64,000 nt of DNA from Streptomyces sp. TLI_235 (GCA_002300355.1 NSGV01000001.1:2976001-3040000), one strand, 5' to 3'. Shown: positions 25,750-32,997, numbered from the stretch's first letter. Program-made: numbers and translations. Notes: generated by a model from the sequence alone, not told the origin.

Positions 25750-27099
25750 GTGAGCGATCTTCCGCGCAAGGCCGTGACGCGAACCGCACGGCTGGCGGCG
25801 CTGCCGCTCGGCTTCGCCACGCGTGCCACGCTCGGGCTGGGCAAGCGGCTGGGCGGCCGCCCGGCCGAGGAGGTCACCGCCGAACTGCAGCAACGCACCG
25901 CCGAGCAGCTCTTCTCGACGCTCGGTCAGCTCAAGGGCGGCGCGATGAAGTTCGGCCAGGCGCTGTCGGTCTTCGAGTCGGCATTGCCCGAGGACGTGGC
26001 CGGCCCCTACCGGGCCGCGCTGACGAAGCTTCAGGACTCGGCCCCGGCGATGCCGTCGGCCACCGTGCACCGGGTGATGGCGGAGCAGATCGGCCCGGAC
26101 TGGCGGGAGCGGTTCCGCAGCTTCGACGACCGGCCGGCCGCCGCCGCGTCCATCGGACAGGTGCACCGCGCGGTCTGGCACGACGGGCGGGCGGTCGCCG
26201 TCAAGGTGCAGTACCCGGGCGCGGGAGACGCCCTGCTCAGTGATCTCGGCCAGCTGGCCCGGCTCGCCCGGGTGCTGGGCCCGCTGATCCCGGGGATGGA
26301 CATGAAGCCGCTGATCGCCGAGCTGCGGGCCCGGGTCGCGGAGGAGCTGGACTACGGCCTGGAGGCGCAGGCCCAGCAGGCGCACGCGGCGGAGTTCGCG
26401 GACGACCCGGACATCGCCGTGCCGCAGGTGGTCGACCGGTCCGGGCAGGTGCTGGTCACGGAGTGGATGGACGGCACGCCGCTGGCCCGGGTGATCGCCT
26501 CGGGTTCCACGGCCGAGCGGGACCGGGCCGGCCAGTTGCTGGCCCGCTTCCTGTTCGCCGGCCCGACCCGCACCGGTCTGCTGCACGCGGATCCGCACCC
26601 GGGCAACTTCCGTCTGCTGGGCGACGGCGGGCCGGTGGAGGAGTGGCGGCTCGGCGTCCTGGACTTCGGCACGGTGGACCGGCTGCCCGGCGGGCTTCCG
26701 GATCCGATCGGCGCCTCGCTGCGGCTCGCCTTGGCCGGGGAGGCCGGCGCGGTTTACGACCTGCTCCGCCAGGAGGGCTTCGTCCGGCCCACCATCTCGC
26801 TCGACCCGGACGCGGTGCTGGACTACCTGCTGCCGATCATCGAGCCCACCCGGGTGGAGGAGTTCACCTTCACCCGGGACTGGATGCGCGCCCAGGCCGC
26901 CCGGATCGCCGATCCCCGCTCGCCCGCCTACAACCTGGGCAAGCAGCTGAACCTGCCGCCGTCGTACCTGCTCATCCACCGGGTGACGCTGAGCACCATC
27001 GGCGTGCTCTGCCAGCTGGGGGCGACGGTCCGGCTGCACGAGGAGCTGACCGCCTGGCTGCCCGGTTTCGCCGAGCAGGAGCTGCCGGAGAGGTCCTAG
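25750..27099 (+). CDS. ABC1/AarF/UbiB-family atypical kinase
   Basis: GTG 25750 lies six bases after GGGAGG. The 449-aa protein has the family KxGQ motif (LKGGAMKFGQALS, about residue 57-69), which covers the active site. AAASIGQVHRAVW near 133 is the Ala-rich nucleotide loop, followed by AVKVQYPG with the ion-pair Lys near 155. Further motifs are EELDYGLEAQAQ near 197, LLHADPHPGNFRLL near 277, and LDFGTVDRL near 303 (DFG-like). UbiB kinases act as ATPases on quinone or lipid pathways. In actinobacteria lacking ubiquinone the target may be menaquinone or another lipid. The M. tuberculosis homologue beside whiB7 is, from memory, Rv3197. No transmembrane tail is evident. Confidence 0.9.
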   Translation: MSDLPRKAVTRTARLAALPLGFATRATLGLGKRLGGRPAEEVTAELQQRTAEQLFSTLGQLKGGAMKFGQALSVFESALPEDVAGPYRAALTKLQDSAPAMPSATVHRVMAEQIGPDWRERFRSFDDRPAAAASIGQVHRAVWHDGRAVAVKVQYPGAGDALLSDLGQLARLARVLGPLIPGMDMKPLIAELRARVAEELDYGLEAQAQQAHAAEFADDPDIAVPQVVDRSGQVLVTEWMDGTPLARVIASGSTAERDRAGQLLARFLFAGPTRTGLLHADPHPGNFRLLGDGGPVEEWRLGVLDFGTVDRLPGGLPDPIGASLRLALAGEAGAVYDLLRQEGFVRPTISLDPDAVLDYLLPIIEPTRVEEFTFTRDWMRAQAARIADPRSPAYNLGKQLNLPPSYLLIHRVTLSTIGVLCQLGATVRLHEELTAWLPGFAEQELPERS

Positions 27100-27100
27100 C

Positions 27101-27166
27101 ACCGACGCGGACGCCGGCTCGGACACCGACGCCGACGCGGACGCAGATACGGACACGGACGCAGAC
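27101..27166 (+). repeat. Degenerate hexamer array (NCNGAC, about 11 units)
   Basis: Immediately after the ABC1 kinase stop, eleven consecutive hexamers such as ACCGAC, GCGGAC, GCCGAC, GCAGAT and ACGGAC run up to the terminator. The array is out of frame with the kinase gene; in the +1 frame it reads as alternating Thr/Ala-Asp (TDADAGSDTDADAD). Confidence 0.7.
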
Positions 27167-27174
27167 ACGGCGAA

Positions 27175-27212
27175 GGCCGCCCCCTTCCGCAGGGGGGCGG
27201 CCTTTCGTTTCG
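27175..27212 (+). terminator. Strong intrinsic terminator after the ABC1 kinase gene
   Basis: GGCCGCCCCC (27175-27184) pairs with GGGGGCGGCC (27193-27202) around an 8-nt loop, followed by TTTCGTTTCG. It is one of the few T-tailed terminators in this window. Confidence 0.88.
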
Positions 27213-27289
27213 TTCTGCTGCTCTGCCTGGTCACTGAGCGGGCCGCGCCGACCCGGGATCGGGGGTCTCGGGGCGGTGGTGGCGGCCCG

Positions 27290-27532
27290 TCACATCAGGG
27301 CGGTGGCAAGCGCCCTGCGGGCGCGCAGCGAGGCACGCTCGGCCTTCCGCCGGAGGCGGACGGCACGTGCGACGCGCGCGCCGAGGCGTTGGCGCTCCGC
27401 CTCGCGGATGCGTTCCTGCATATGGGCTCGGGCCAGGGATTCCTGGAGGAGATGCATGTCGAAGTTCCTGTTCCGGATTCGAAGTTCGGCGTTCTGCTCG
27501 AAGCGGGCGGTCTGATCGGCGACGGGGGTCAT
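27290..27532 (-). CDS. Small basic protein downstream of wblC, function unknown
   Basis: ATG 27532 (MTPVADQTARFEQNAELRIR) lies seven bases after AGGA and gives 80 residues. The same frame opens further upstream at GTG 27700, overlapping the wblC stop as GTGA; that would give 136 residues and translational coupling, but the extra part is low-complexity with weaker codon bias. The protein is almost all helix-forming and strongly basic toward the C-terminus (RLGARVARAVRLRRKAERASLRARRAL). It could bind RNA or DNA or the ribosome. I recognise no family. Its position directly after wblC suggests co-expression in the antibiotic response. Confidence 0.55.
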   Translation of the reverse strand: MTPVADQTARFEQNAELRIRNRNFDMHLLQESLARAHMQERIREAERQRLGARVARAVRLRRKAERASLRARRALATALM

Positions 27533-27696
27533 GTGGTGGTCCTGCTCGTGGTGCGTGCTCGGGAAGGGGCGGTGGGCTCGGGCATCGGCCTTGGCGGCGG
27601 CGATGCGTACGGATCGGCGCAGGGCGCTGTCCTGCGGGGGCTGCTCTCCCCGTCGGACTCCTGCGGTTCCGTGACCGGAGGACATGTGGGCGCTGA

Positions 27697-28065
27697 TCAC
27701 GCCATGACCTCGGTCTTGCGCGGGCGACCACGCGGCCGCTTGCGGGCCACGACCACGCCCTGGACGAAGAGCTCGCCGCCCCAGACGCCCCACGGCTCGC
27801 GGCGCTCGAGCGCACCGGCCAGACACGCCTCCTTCACCGGGCAGGTGCCGCAGAGCGACTTGGCGTACTCGACGTCCGCCGGCGTCTCGGCGAAGAAGAC
27901 CTCCGGGTCGAAGGCCCGGCACGGGATGGTGGCGCCGAGGGCGTCGGCCGCGTCGAGCGAGTTGAGCTGCTGCATCAGGGAAACCTCCGGGGGGTCGGCC
28001 TGGTCGGCCTTGGTGAACTTGTCTGTCGGTACGGACGGGAGGGGCGGTGTGATGACCGTGGACAC
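27697..28065 (-). CDS. wblC: WhiB-family iron-sulfur regulator WblC/WhiB7
   Basis: Transcription factor that binds the principal sigma factor and activates intrinsic resistance to ribosome-targeting antibiotics. GTG 28065 after GAGGAAGAA gives 122 residues, the length I recall for S. coelicolor WblC. ATG 27975, with a good GGAGG, would give a 92-residue form; the codons between the two starts keep high GC3. The four Cys of the Fe-S cluster are in IPCRAFD, SLCGTCPVKEAC. The turn GVWGGELF follows, then the AT-hook RKRPRGRPRK that sets WhiB7 apart from other Wbl proteins. The long leader upstream has an attenuator (see 28161-28250). Confidence 0.95.
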   Translation of the reverse strand: MSTVITPPLPSVPTDKFTKADQADPPEVSLMQQLNSLDAADALGATIPCRAFDPEVFFAETPADVEYAKSLCGTCPVKEACLAGALERREPWGVWGGELFVQGVVVARKRPRGRPRKTEVMA

Positions 28066-28160
28066 TTCTTCCTCGTCTTTTCTCAGTGGTTCCGGTCCAG
28101 CCGGCTGGTGGGGCCGGACCGGAGGCCCCGAAGGACCTGGGTTTGTCTTGACGTACCGGA

Positions 28161-28250
28161 CAAAACAGAAGGGCCGCGGATCCCGGTGGTGACGGGTTCC
28201 GCGGCCCTGGAGACCGACCTGAGGCTGACTCAGGTTCGTTCGCTCCAGGG
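28161..28250 (-). promoter_or_regulatory. wblC transcription attenuator (terminator with competing hairpin)
   Basis: Read on the minus strand, AGGGCCGCGGA (complement of 28198-28208) pairs with its complement at 28170-28180. The stem has an inner CCCG/CGGG and is followed by TTCTGTTTTGT, a terminator 105 bp before wblC. Upstream, CCCTGGAG (complement of 28243-28250) can pair with CTCCAGGG (complement of 28205-28212), enclosing a second 7-bp hairpin ACCTGAG/CTCAGGT. The outer hairpin shares four bases with the terminator stem, so the two exclude each other. The upstream ORF stop codon (28230-28232) lies inside the competing hairpin. Leader-based attenuation is known for whiB7/wblC genes. Confidence 0.8.
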
Positions 28251-28700
28251 TTCTGGGCCGCGGAAGGCCCACATCCGGATGGCCTCGTCACCCTTGTGGG
28301 CGGCCTGGGCCTGGTTGATCAGCTGCTCGTCCTGCTTCTTGGCGGCTCCGGCACCGGAGTCGCACGCATAGCCGCCATGCATGGCTGCCACTGCTGCTGC
28401 CTTCGGTGCCTGGGTCGGTCGCTCGTCGCGCAGCTCGAAGCCGCCGCCGAAGATCGCCCAGTCACGGGACAGACCCGTCTCGCGGGAATCGGCGCCGCCG
28501 AGGCCAGTGAAGCCGGAGCCACTGACAACAGAGACATCGGTGCCCTGGAGACCCAGCCCGTTGTCGGCCAGCACGACCACGCCGCGCAGACGCGAGACGT
28601 CGGTCGAGGTGCCGCGGGTGCCGAACATCGACGAGGCGCTCGCGGGCATGGCGAAAACGGTCTGGCCAGTCACTTTGGTGATCATCGTCGTGGTTTCCAC
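28230..28700 (-). CDS. Unrecognised 156-aa protein encoded ahead of wblC
   Basis: GTG 28700 lies eight bases after AGGAGG, an excellent ribosome binding site. The product begins with a Thr-rich segment (METTTMITKVTGQTVFAM) and has a Ser/Gly-rich middle (MPASASSMFGTRGTSTDVSRL, in part; GVVVLADNGLGLQGTD; SGSGFTGLGG). It ends with a charged helix and MWAFRGPEPWSERT. No domain, signal or clear membrane segment is visible, and I recognise no family. GC3 is about 80 percent, clearly below the neighbours, so the gene or its RNA is under unusual constraint. The last codons and stop lie in the wblC attenuator. Translation of this ORF may therefore be the signal that sets wblC read-through. Confidence 0.65.
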   Translation of the reverse strand: METTTMITKVTGQTVFAMPASASSMFGTRGTSTDVSRLRGVVVLADNGLGLQGTDVSVVSGSGFTGLGGADSRETGLSRDWAIFGGGFELRDERPTQAPKAAAVAAMHGGYACDSGAGAAKKQDEQLINQAQAAHKGDEAIRMWAFRGPEPWSERT

Positions 28701-28902
28701 TGTCTTCGCCTCCTCTCGGCGTCTCGCGGTGCCCAGTCCCCCGGGCCCCGGTGTTCGGATGTTGGTCGGTCCAGCTGGTGGTGCTGCAAAGCTATGGTGT
28801 TCGCGACCGGCAGGCCCTGACGGACCCGGCCGTGCTCGAACGGCACGCGGAAGGTGGCCTTCCACGGCCTTGCGATCTCGTCCCCTTGACCGCTCCGGCA
28901 GG

Positions 28903-28940
28903 CTATTGCGCGCGGTGTACGGGGCGCAAACTATTTTTCC
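28903..28940 (-). promoter_or_regulatory. WblC/WhiB7-type promoter candidate
   Basis: On the minus strand an AT-rich block GGAAAAATAG (complement of 28931-28940) directly abuts TTTGCG (complement of 28925-28930). CAATAG (complement of 28903-28908) follows after 16 bases. An AT-rich run immediately upstream of the -35 is the recognition feature for WhiB7's AT-hook. It would start a transcript about 195 bases before the 156-aa ORF and so ahead of wblC, giving autoregulation. Confidence 0.5.
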
Positions 28941-28971
28941 GGCGAGTTCCGGAGTGATCTCCACGAGCGGC

Positions 28972-31227
28972 TCAGGCCGGCTCGGTCGGCTCCCCCACAA
29001 GCCCGTCCGCCGCCTCGTCACCGGCTGCGTCCTCTGGCTCTTCCCCCGCGCACAACGAGAGCACAGCAGCACCGTACTTGTCCAGTTTCATGGCCCCAAC
29101 CCCGGAGATCCGGGACAGTTCGCGCTCGTCCGCCGGGACGTCCTCGGCGATGGCCATCAGGGTGGCGTCGGTGAACACCACGTACGCCGGTGCACCCTGC
29201 TTCTTCGCCTGGGCGGCCCGCCAGGCGCGCAGCCGCTCGTACAGCGCCTCGTCCATCGAGGAGGGGCAGCCCTCGCAGCGGCGCAGCTTGCGCTCGACCG
29301 CCTCGGTGAGGGTGCGGCCGCAGACCCGGCAGAGGACCGGGCCGCGCGGAGCCCGGCGGGAGGCCGCGCGGGCCTCGCCGTGCTCGACTCCGCCGCGGCC
29401 GCCGCGGGAACCGGCCCGGGCCGTGCCGGAGCCGGGCCGCAGGCCGTCCAGGAAGCGGGTGGGCCGGCGGCTCGCCCGGCCGCCGGGGGAGCGCGAGAGC
29501 GCCCAGGAGAGCACAAGGTGCTGGCGCGCGCGGGTCACGCCGACGTAGAGCAGCCGGCGCTCCTCCTCGATCTGCTCGTCGGTCTTGGCGTAGATGATCG
29601 GCAGGGTGCCCTCACTGAGGCCGACGAGGAAGACGGCGTCCCACTCCAGGCCCTTGGCGGCGTGCAGCGAGGCCAGGGTGACGCCCTCGACGGCGGGGGC
29701 GTGCTGGGCGGCGGCGCGGGCGTCGAGCTCGGCCACGTAGGCGGCGAGGTCGGCGCTCTCCCCCGCCCGGCGGCGGCCGGCCTCGAACTCCTCGGCGAGC
29801 CGGACGATGGCGGCCAGCGACTCCCAGCGCTCGCGCACCGAGCCGGATCCGGCCGGCGCGGTCGGGGTGAAGCCGCGGGTGGCGAGCACCGCACGGACCT
29901 GGCCGGCCAGGTCGGGCTCGTCCGAGGTCAGCGGGTCGGAGGCGGCCCGGGCGGCGCCCTTGAGCAGCACCCCGGCCTCGCGTACCTCGGGCCGCTCGAA
30001 GAACCGCTCGGCGCCCTTCAGCTGGTACGGCAGGCCGAGGTCGGCGAGGGCCTGCTCGTAGACCTCCGACTGGCCGTTGGTGCGGAACAGCACGGCGATC
30101 TCGCTGGCCCGCACCCCGCTGTCCAGCAGCTTGCGGATGCGGTGCGCGGTGGACTCCGCCTCGGTCGGCTCGTCCGGGTACTCGGCGTACTCCGGGTCGG
30201 GCCCGGCCTCGCGCTGCGAGACCAGCTCCAGCCGGTGCTGGGCGGCCTGGCCGCGGGCCTGGGCGAGCAGCCCGTTGGCGAGGTGCACCACCTGCGGGCT
30301 GGAGCGGTAGTCGCGCACCAGCTTGACCACGGTGGCGTCCGGGTGCCGGGTGCGGAAGTGCAGCAGGTACTCGGGAGTGGCGCCGGTGAAGGAGTAGATC
30401 GTCTGGCTGGCGTCGCCGACCACGCAGAGGCTGGCCCCGCCGGCCGTCCACTGGTCCAACAGCCGCTGCTGGAGCGGCGAGACGTCCTGGTACTCGTCGA
30501 CGGTGATGTGCCGGTACTGGGCGCGGACCCGCTCGGCGATCTCCGGCCGGTCCTCCAGGATGGCGGCGGTCAGCAGCAGCACGTCCTCGAAGTCGATCAC
30601 GCCGCGGTCGCGCTTGGTCTGCTCGTAGGTGGCGTAGACGCGGGCGATCTCGGCCGGGTCTCGCGGGGCGTCGCGGCCGGTCTTGGCGACGGCGGCCGGG
30701 TAGTCGTCCGGCACGATCTGGGTGACCTTGCACCACTCGATCTCGCCGGTCAGGTCGCGCAGCTCGGTGCGCTGGACCCGCAGGCCGGTGCGGGCGGCGG
30801 CCTCGGCGACCAGCTGCACCTTGCGCTCCAGCAGCCGCGGCACCTCGCCGCCGACCGCGCGCGGCCAGAAGTACTGGAGCTGGCGCAGCGCCGCCGAGTG
30901 GAAGGTGCGGGCCTGCACGCCGTCCGCGCCGAGCTGGCGCAGCCGGCCGCGCATCTCTCCCGCGGCGCGGGCGGTGAAGGTGACGGCGAGGACCTGCTGC
31001 GGCTGGTAGACGCCGCTGCGCACCCCGTAGGCGATCCGGTGGGTGATGGCCCGGGTCTTGCCGGTGCCGGCGCCGGCGAGGACGCAGACGGGGCCGGTGA
31101 GGGCGGTGGCGACGGCGCGCTGCTCGGGGTCGAGCCCGGCGAGCACCGCGTCGGCACCGGCGGGGGCGCCGCCGTGGTTGTCGTACGGGTCGTACGGGCC
31201 GGGCATGCCCGAGAGCTCTTCCTGCAT
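28972..31227 (-). CDS. uvrD2: UvrD2-type SF1 DNA helicase with HRDC domain
   Basis: ATG 31227 (MQEELSGMPGPYDP) lies nine bases after GAGAGG; ATG 31236 abuts that run and is less likely. The 751-aa protein shows the UvrD/PcrA helicase motifs in order: I GAGTGKTRAI, Ia LAVTFTARAAGEM, II HITVDEYQDVSPLQ, III GDASQTIYSFTGA, IV KLVRDYRSS, V TLASLHAAKGLEWDAVF, VI LLYVGVTRA. A four-Cys zinc motif, C-x2-C-x14-C-x2-C, lies near residue 600, followed by a C-terminal HRDC domain (LRAWRAAQAKKQGAPAYVV..). That architecture is the actinobacterial UvrD2. It is divergent from mycoredoxin, as in mycobacteria. Confidence 0.94.
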   Translation of the reverse strand: MQEELSGMPGPYDPYDNHGGAPAGADAVLAGLDPEQRAVATALTGPVCVLAGAGTGKTRAITHRIAYGVRSGVYQPQQVLAVTFTARAAGEMRGRLRQLGADGVQARTFHSAALRQLQYFWPRAVGGEVPRLLERKVQLVAEAAARTGLRVQRTELRDLTGEIEWCKVTQIVPDDYPAAVAKTGRDAPRDPAEIARVYATYEQTKRDRGVIDFEDVLLLTAAILEDRPEIAERVRAQYRHITVDEYQDVSPLQQRLLDQWTAGGASLCVVGDASQTIYSFTGATPEYLLHFRTRHPDATVVKLVRDYRSSPQVVHLANGLLAQARGQAAQHRLELVSQREAGPDPEYAEYPDEPTEAESTAHRIRKLLDSGVRASEIAVLFRTNGQSEVYEQALADLGLPYQLKGAERFFERPEVREAGVLLKGAARAASDPLTSDEPDLAGQVRAVLATRGFTPTAPAGSGSVRERWESLAAIVRLAEEFEAGRRRAGESADLAAYVAELDARAAAQHAPAVEGVTLASLHAAKGLEWDAVFLVGLSEGTLPIIYAKTDEQIEEERRLLYVGVTRARQHLVLSWALSRSPGGRASRRPTRFLDGLRPGSGTARAGSRGGRGGVEHGEARAASRRAPRGPVLCRVCGRTLTEAVERKLRRCEGCPSSMDEALYERLRAWRAAQAKKQGAPAYVVFTDATLMAIAEDVPADERELSRISGVGAMKLDKYGAAVLSLCAGEEPEDAAGDEAADGLVGEPTEPA

Positions 31228-31398
31228 GGCTACCATCCTCTCAGCCCGGCGGGCGGTGCGGACCGGACCGCACATCCTGGCAGTCGGCGGTGACAGCGGC
31301 CCGGTTCTCCACAGGCCGGCGCCGCACGGCCGGCCTGTGCGGTACGACGATCGGCCCGCCGCCAGGCGTGTGGTGTTCCGCACGCGCCCGGCGTGTGC

Positions 31399-31424
31399 GG
31401 AATGACGGCTGCGCGCCGGGCGTT
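31399..31424 (+). promoter_or_regulatory. Sigma-R-type promoter of the mycoredoxin gene
   Basis: GGAAT at 31399-31403, an 18-bp spacer, then GTT at 31422-31424. This matches the SigR/SigH consensus (GGAAT-N18/19-GTT) exactly, 44 bp before the gene. Thiol-oxidative stress control of a mycoredoxin makes functional sense. Confidence 0.72.
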
Positions 31425-31467
31425 GGGACCGTCGACCGTACGCCCCCCTCCGAAGGAGCACGCCGCC

Positions 31468-31725
31468 ATGTCCGGCACCGTCACGATGTACAGCACGACC
31501 TGGTGCGGCTACTGCAACCGCCTCAAGAGCCAGCTTGAGCGCGAGGGCATCGCCTACTCCGAGATCAACATCGAGCTGGACCCGGCCTCGGCGAGCTTCG
31601 TGGAGTCCGTGAACAACGGCAACCAGACCGTGCCGACCGTGCTGGTGGCGCCGAAGAGCGGCGGCGAGCAGGTCGTGATGACCAACCCGAGCCTGCGCCA
31701 GGTGCAGGCGGCGCTGGCCGGCTGA
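31468..31725 (+). CDS. mrx1: Mycoredoxin (glutaredoxin-like, CxxC)
   Basis: ATG 31468 lies nine bases after AAGGAG. The 85-aa thioredoxin-fold protein has the redox site TTWCGYCNRLK (CGYC) near residues 11-18, the cis-Pro region NQTVPTVLV near 53-61 and the C-terminal helix PSLRQVQAALAG. Mycoredoxins reduce mycothiol mixed disulfides, the actinobacterial counterpart of glutaredoxin. A sigma-R-type promoter upstream fits a role in the thiol stress response. The gene is divergent from uvrD2, the same arrangement as Rv3198A/Rv3198c in M. tuberculosis (from memory). A 20-bp-arm palindromic terminator follows it. Confidence 0.93.
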   Translation: MSGTVTMYSTTWCGYCNRLKSQLEREGIAYSEINIELDPASASFVESVNNGNQTVPTVLVAPKSGGEQVVMTNPSLRQVQAALAG

Positions 31726-31755
31726 CGGCCCGTCGCACGCAGCAGGTCTGCTGTG

Positions 31756-31797
31756 CGCTGTCGGCCCCGGCGGAGGTCTCCGCCGGGGCCGACAGCG
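31756..31797. terminator. Bidirectional terminator between mycoredoxin and the GntR gene
   Basis: Two perfect 20-base arms (31756-31775 and 31778-31797) around GT, rich in GGCCCCGGCGGAG. It lies between two convergent genes and serves both. Confidence 0.8.
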
Positions 31798-31839
31798 TTG
31801 CAGGCTGTTCCGGACTGTTCCGGGCGGCCCGACCGACCC

Positions 31840-32664
31840 TCAGGAGACCCCGGCGGTCACCCGGGCGGATGTGTCGGAACCGGCCGGGGCCGTCCCGAGT
31901 CCGTAGAGCAATCGGCAGCGGTCGGCGGCGTAGCGGGTCTCGACCACCCGGACGGGGCCGCGGGTGTCGCTGGTGACCCGGGTCTGCACCAGCAGCGGCA
32001 CCCCGGGGCCGACCTCGAACCAGGCGGCCTCCTCCGGGCCGGGCATCCGGGCCACCAGGCGGTCGGCCGCCGCGGCCTCCCGGCGTCCGATGGCGGCGAT
32101 CACCGTCTCGTCGCCGCCGGGCACCGGCTCCGGCTCCATCAGCGGCGTCCCGGCGGCCAGGCCGGCCCGGTAGTGGCTCTCCTCGATCGAGTAGGGCTCG
32201 CGGTCGGTGAGCCTCAGCTGCCGGCGGACGACCACCGCCTCTCCCGGCAGCATCCCGAGCAGCTCGGCGATGTCGGCCCGGGCACGCACCACCAGCATCT
32301 CGAAGTCGCAGGTCAGCCGGCGCCCGACGGCCTCGGCCTCGGCGGCGTAGACCTCGGAGGGGGCGGCCAGGCAGTCCTCCGGGCCGGCGGTCTGCGGCGG
32401 CGGCCCGAACGCCCGGTGGTCCAGCATCGGCTGCTGCTTCAGGTAGGTGCCCTTGCCCTGGAGGCGGACCAGCCGCCCTTCGTTGACCAGGACGTCGACC
32501 GCGAGGCGCACGGTGTTGCGGGCGACGCCGTAGTGGTGCTCCAACTCGGTCTCGACGGGCAGCTGCGCCCCGCCCTGCCACTCACCGGACTCGATCCGGC
32601 GGCGCAGGTCGGCCGCGAGGCGCTGGTACTTGGGAGCGGGCACTCCGGCTCGGGGGATCGTCAC
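31840..32664 (-). CDS. GntR-family regulator with UTRA (HutC-type) ligand domain
   Basis: GTG 32664 gives 274 residues and lies seven bases after a TACATT -10-like element, suggesting a leaderless mRNA. The N-terminal winged helix is clear: PKYQRLAADLRRRIESGEW, LPVETELEHHYGVARNTVRLAVDVLVNEGRL in pieces, and KGTYL. From about residue 95 the UTRA effector domain follows (VVVRRQLRLTDREPYSIEESHY, in part; VPLLVQTRVTSD; ETRYAADRCRLLYGL). HutC-type members sense sugars, amino sugars, histidine intermediates or other small ligands. No metabolic operon is adjacent, so the ligand cannot be guessed. A palindrome at 32688-32704 may be its own operator. Confidence 0.88.
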   Translation of the reverse strand: MTIPRAGVPAPKYQRLAADLRRRIESGEWQGGAQLPVETELEHHYGVARNTVRLAVDVLVNEGRLVRLQGKGTYLKQQPMLDHRAFGPPPQTAGPEDCLAAPSEVYAAEAEAVGRRLTCDFEMLVVRARADIAELLGMLPGEAVVVRRQLRLTDREPYSIEESHYRAGLAAGTPLMEPEPVPGGDETVIAAIGRREAAAADRLVARMPGPEEAAWFEVGPGVPLLVQTRVTSDTRGPVRVVETRYAADRCRLLYGLGTAPAGSDTSARVTAGVS

Positions 32665-32687
32665 ACCGGTGAATGTAGTCAGCCGGG

Positions 32688-32704
32688 TTCCTGCATTTCA
32701 GGAA
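32688..32704. promoter_or_regulatory. Candidate GntR operator
   Basis: TTCCTG-CATTT-CAGGAA has perfect 6-bp arms. It lies just upstream of the TACATT -10 (complement of 32672-32677) of the GntR gene, where it would overlap the -35 region. This suggests autoregulation. Confidence 0.4.
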
Positions 32705-32932
32705 AACGGCCCAAGAACGCAGCCTGCGGGTTTGGGGCGGGCGCGAACAGCGCATTCGGGCGCACTCCACCGCAGGTGAGCGCCGGTCCGAACGACATCG
32801 GTCGTATTCGCCCCGGGTTTCGGGCAGTGTTCGGCCAGGAATCGTCACCGGCCCGGACCTGATTCGGCGCCGCACCACCGCACGGGCGGCCGGTCAGAGA
32901 AAGCCGCAGTCGGAGAAAGGGGCGGACGACGC

Positions 32933-32971
32933 AAAAAGGGGCGTGCGGACAATGTCCGCACGCCCCTTTTT
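32933..32971. terminator. Bidirectional A/T-flanked terminator at the 3' end of nudC
   Basis: Two perfect 19-base arms around one A at 32952. The plus strand reads AAAAAGGGGCGTGCGG, then its complement ending CCCCTTTTT. Either strand shows a GC hairpin with a T-tail. It lies 27 bp beyond the nudC stop. Confidence 0.88.
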
Positions 32972-32997
32972 CGGGAATCGTTCCCGCCGGTCCGTCG

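Larger units (their letters stand above)
32665..32997. other. 333-bp stretch between nudC and the GntR gene
   Basis: It contains the GntR promoter/operator on the right of the GntR start (32672-32704) and the bidirectional terminator at 32933-32971. The part between 32705 and 32930 shows no convincing gene or structure. Confidence 0.5.

Noticed and set aside
32985-32995. GGAAT near 32973 as a sigma-R -35
   Set aside because: It is part of the terminator flank (GGGAATCGTTCCC) and no GTT lies 18-19 bases downstream.
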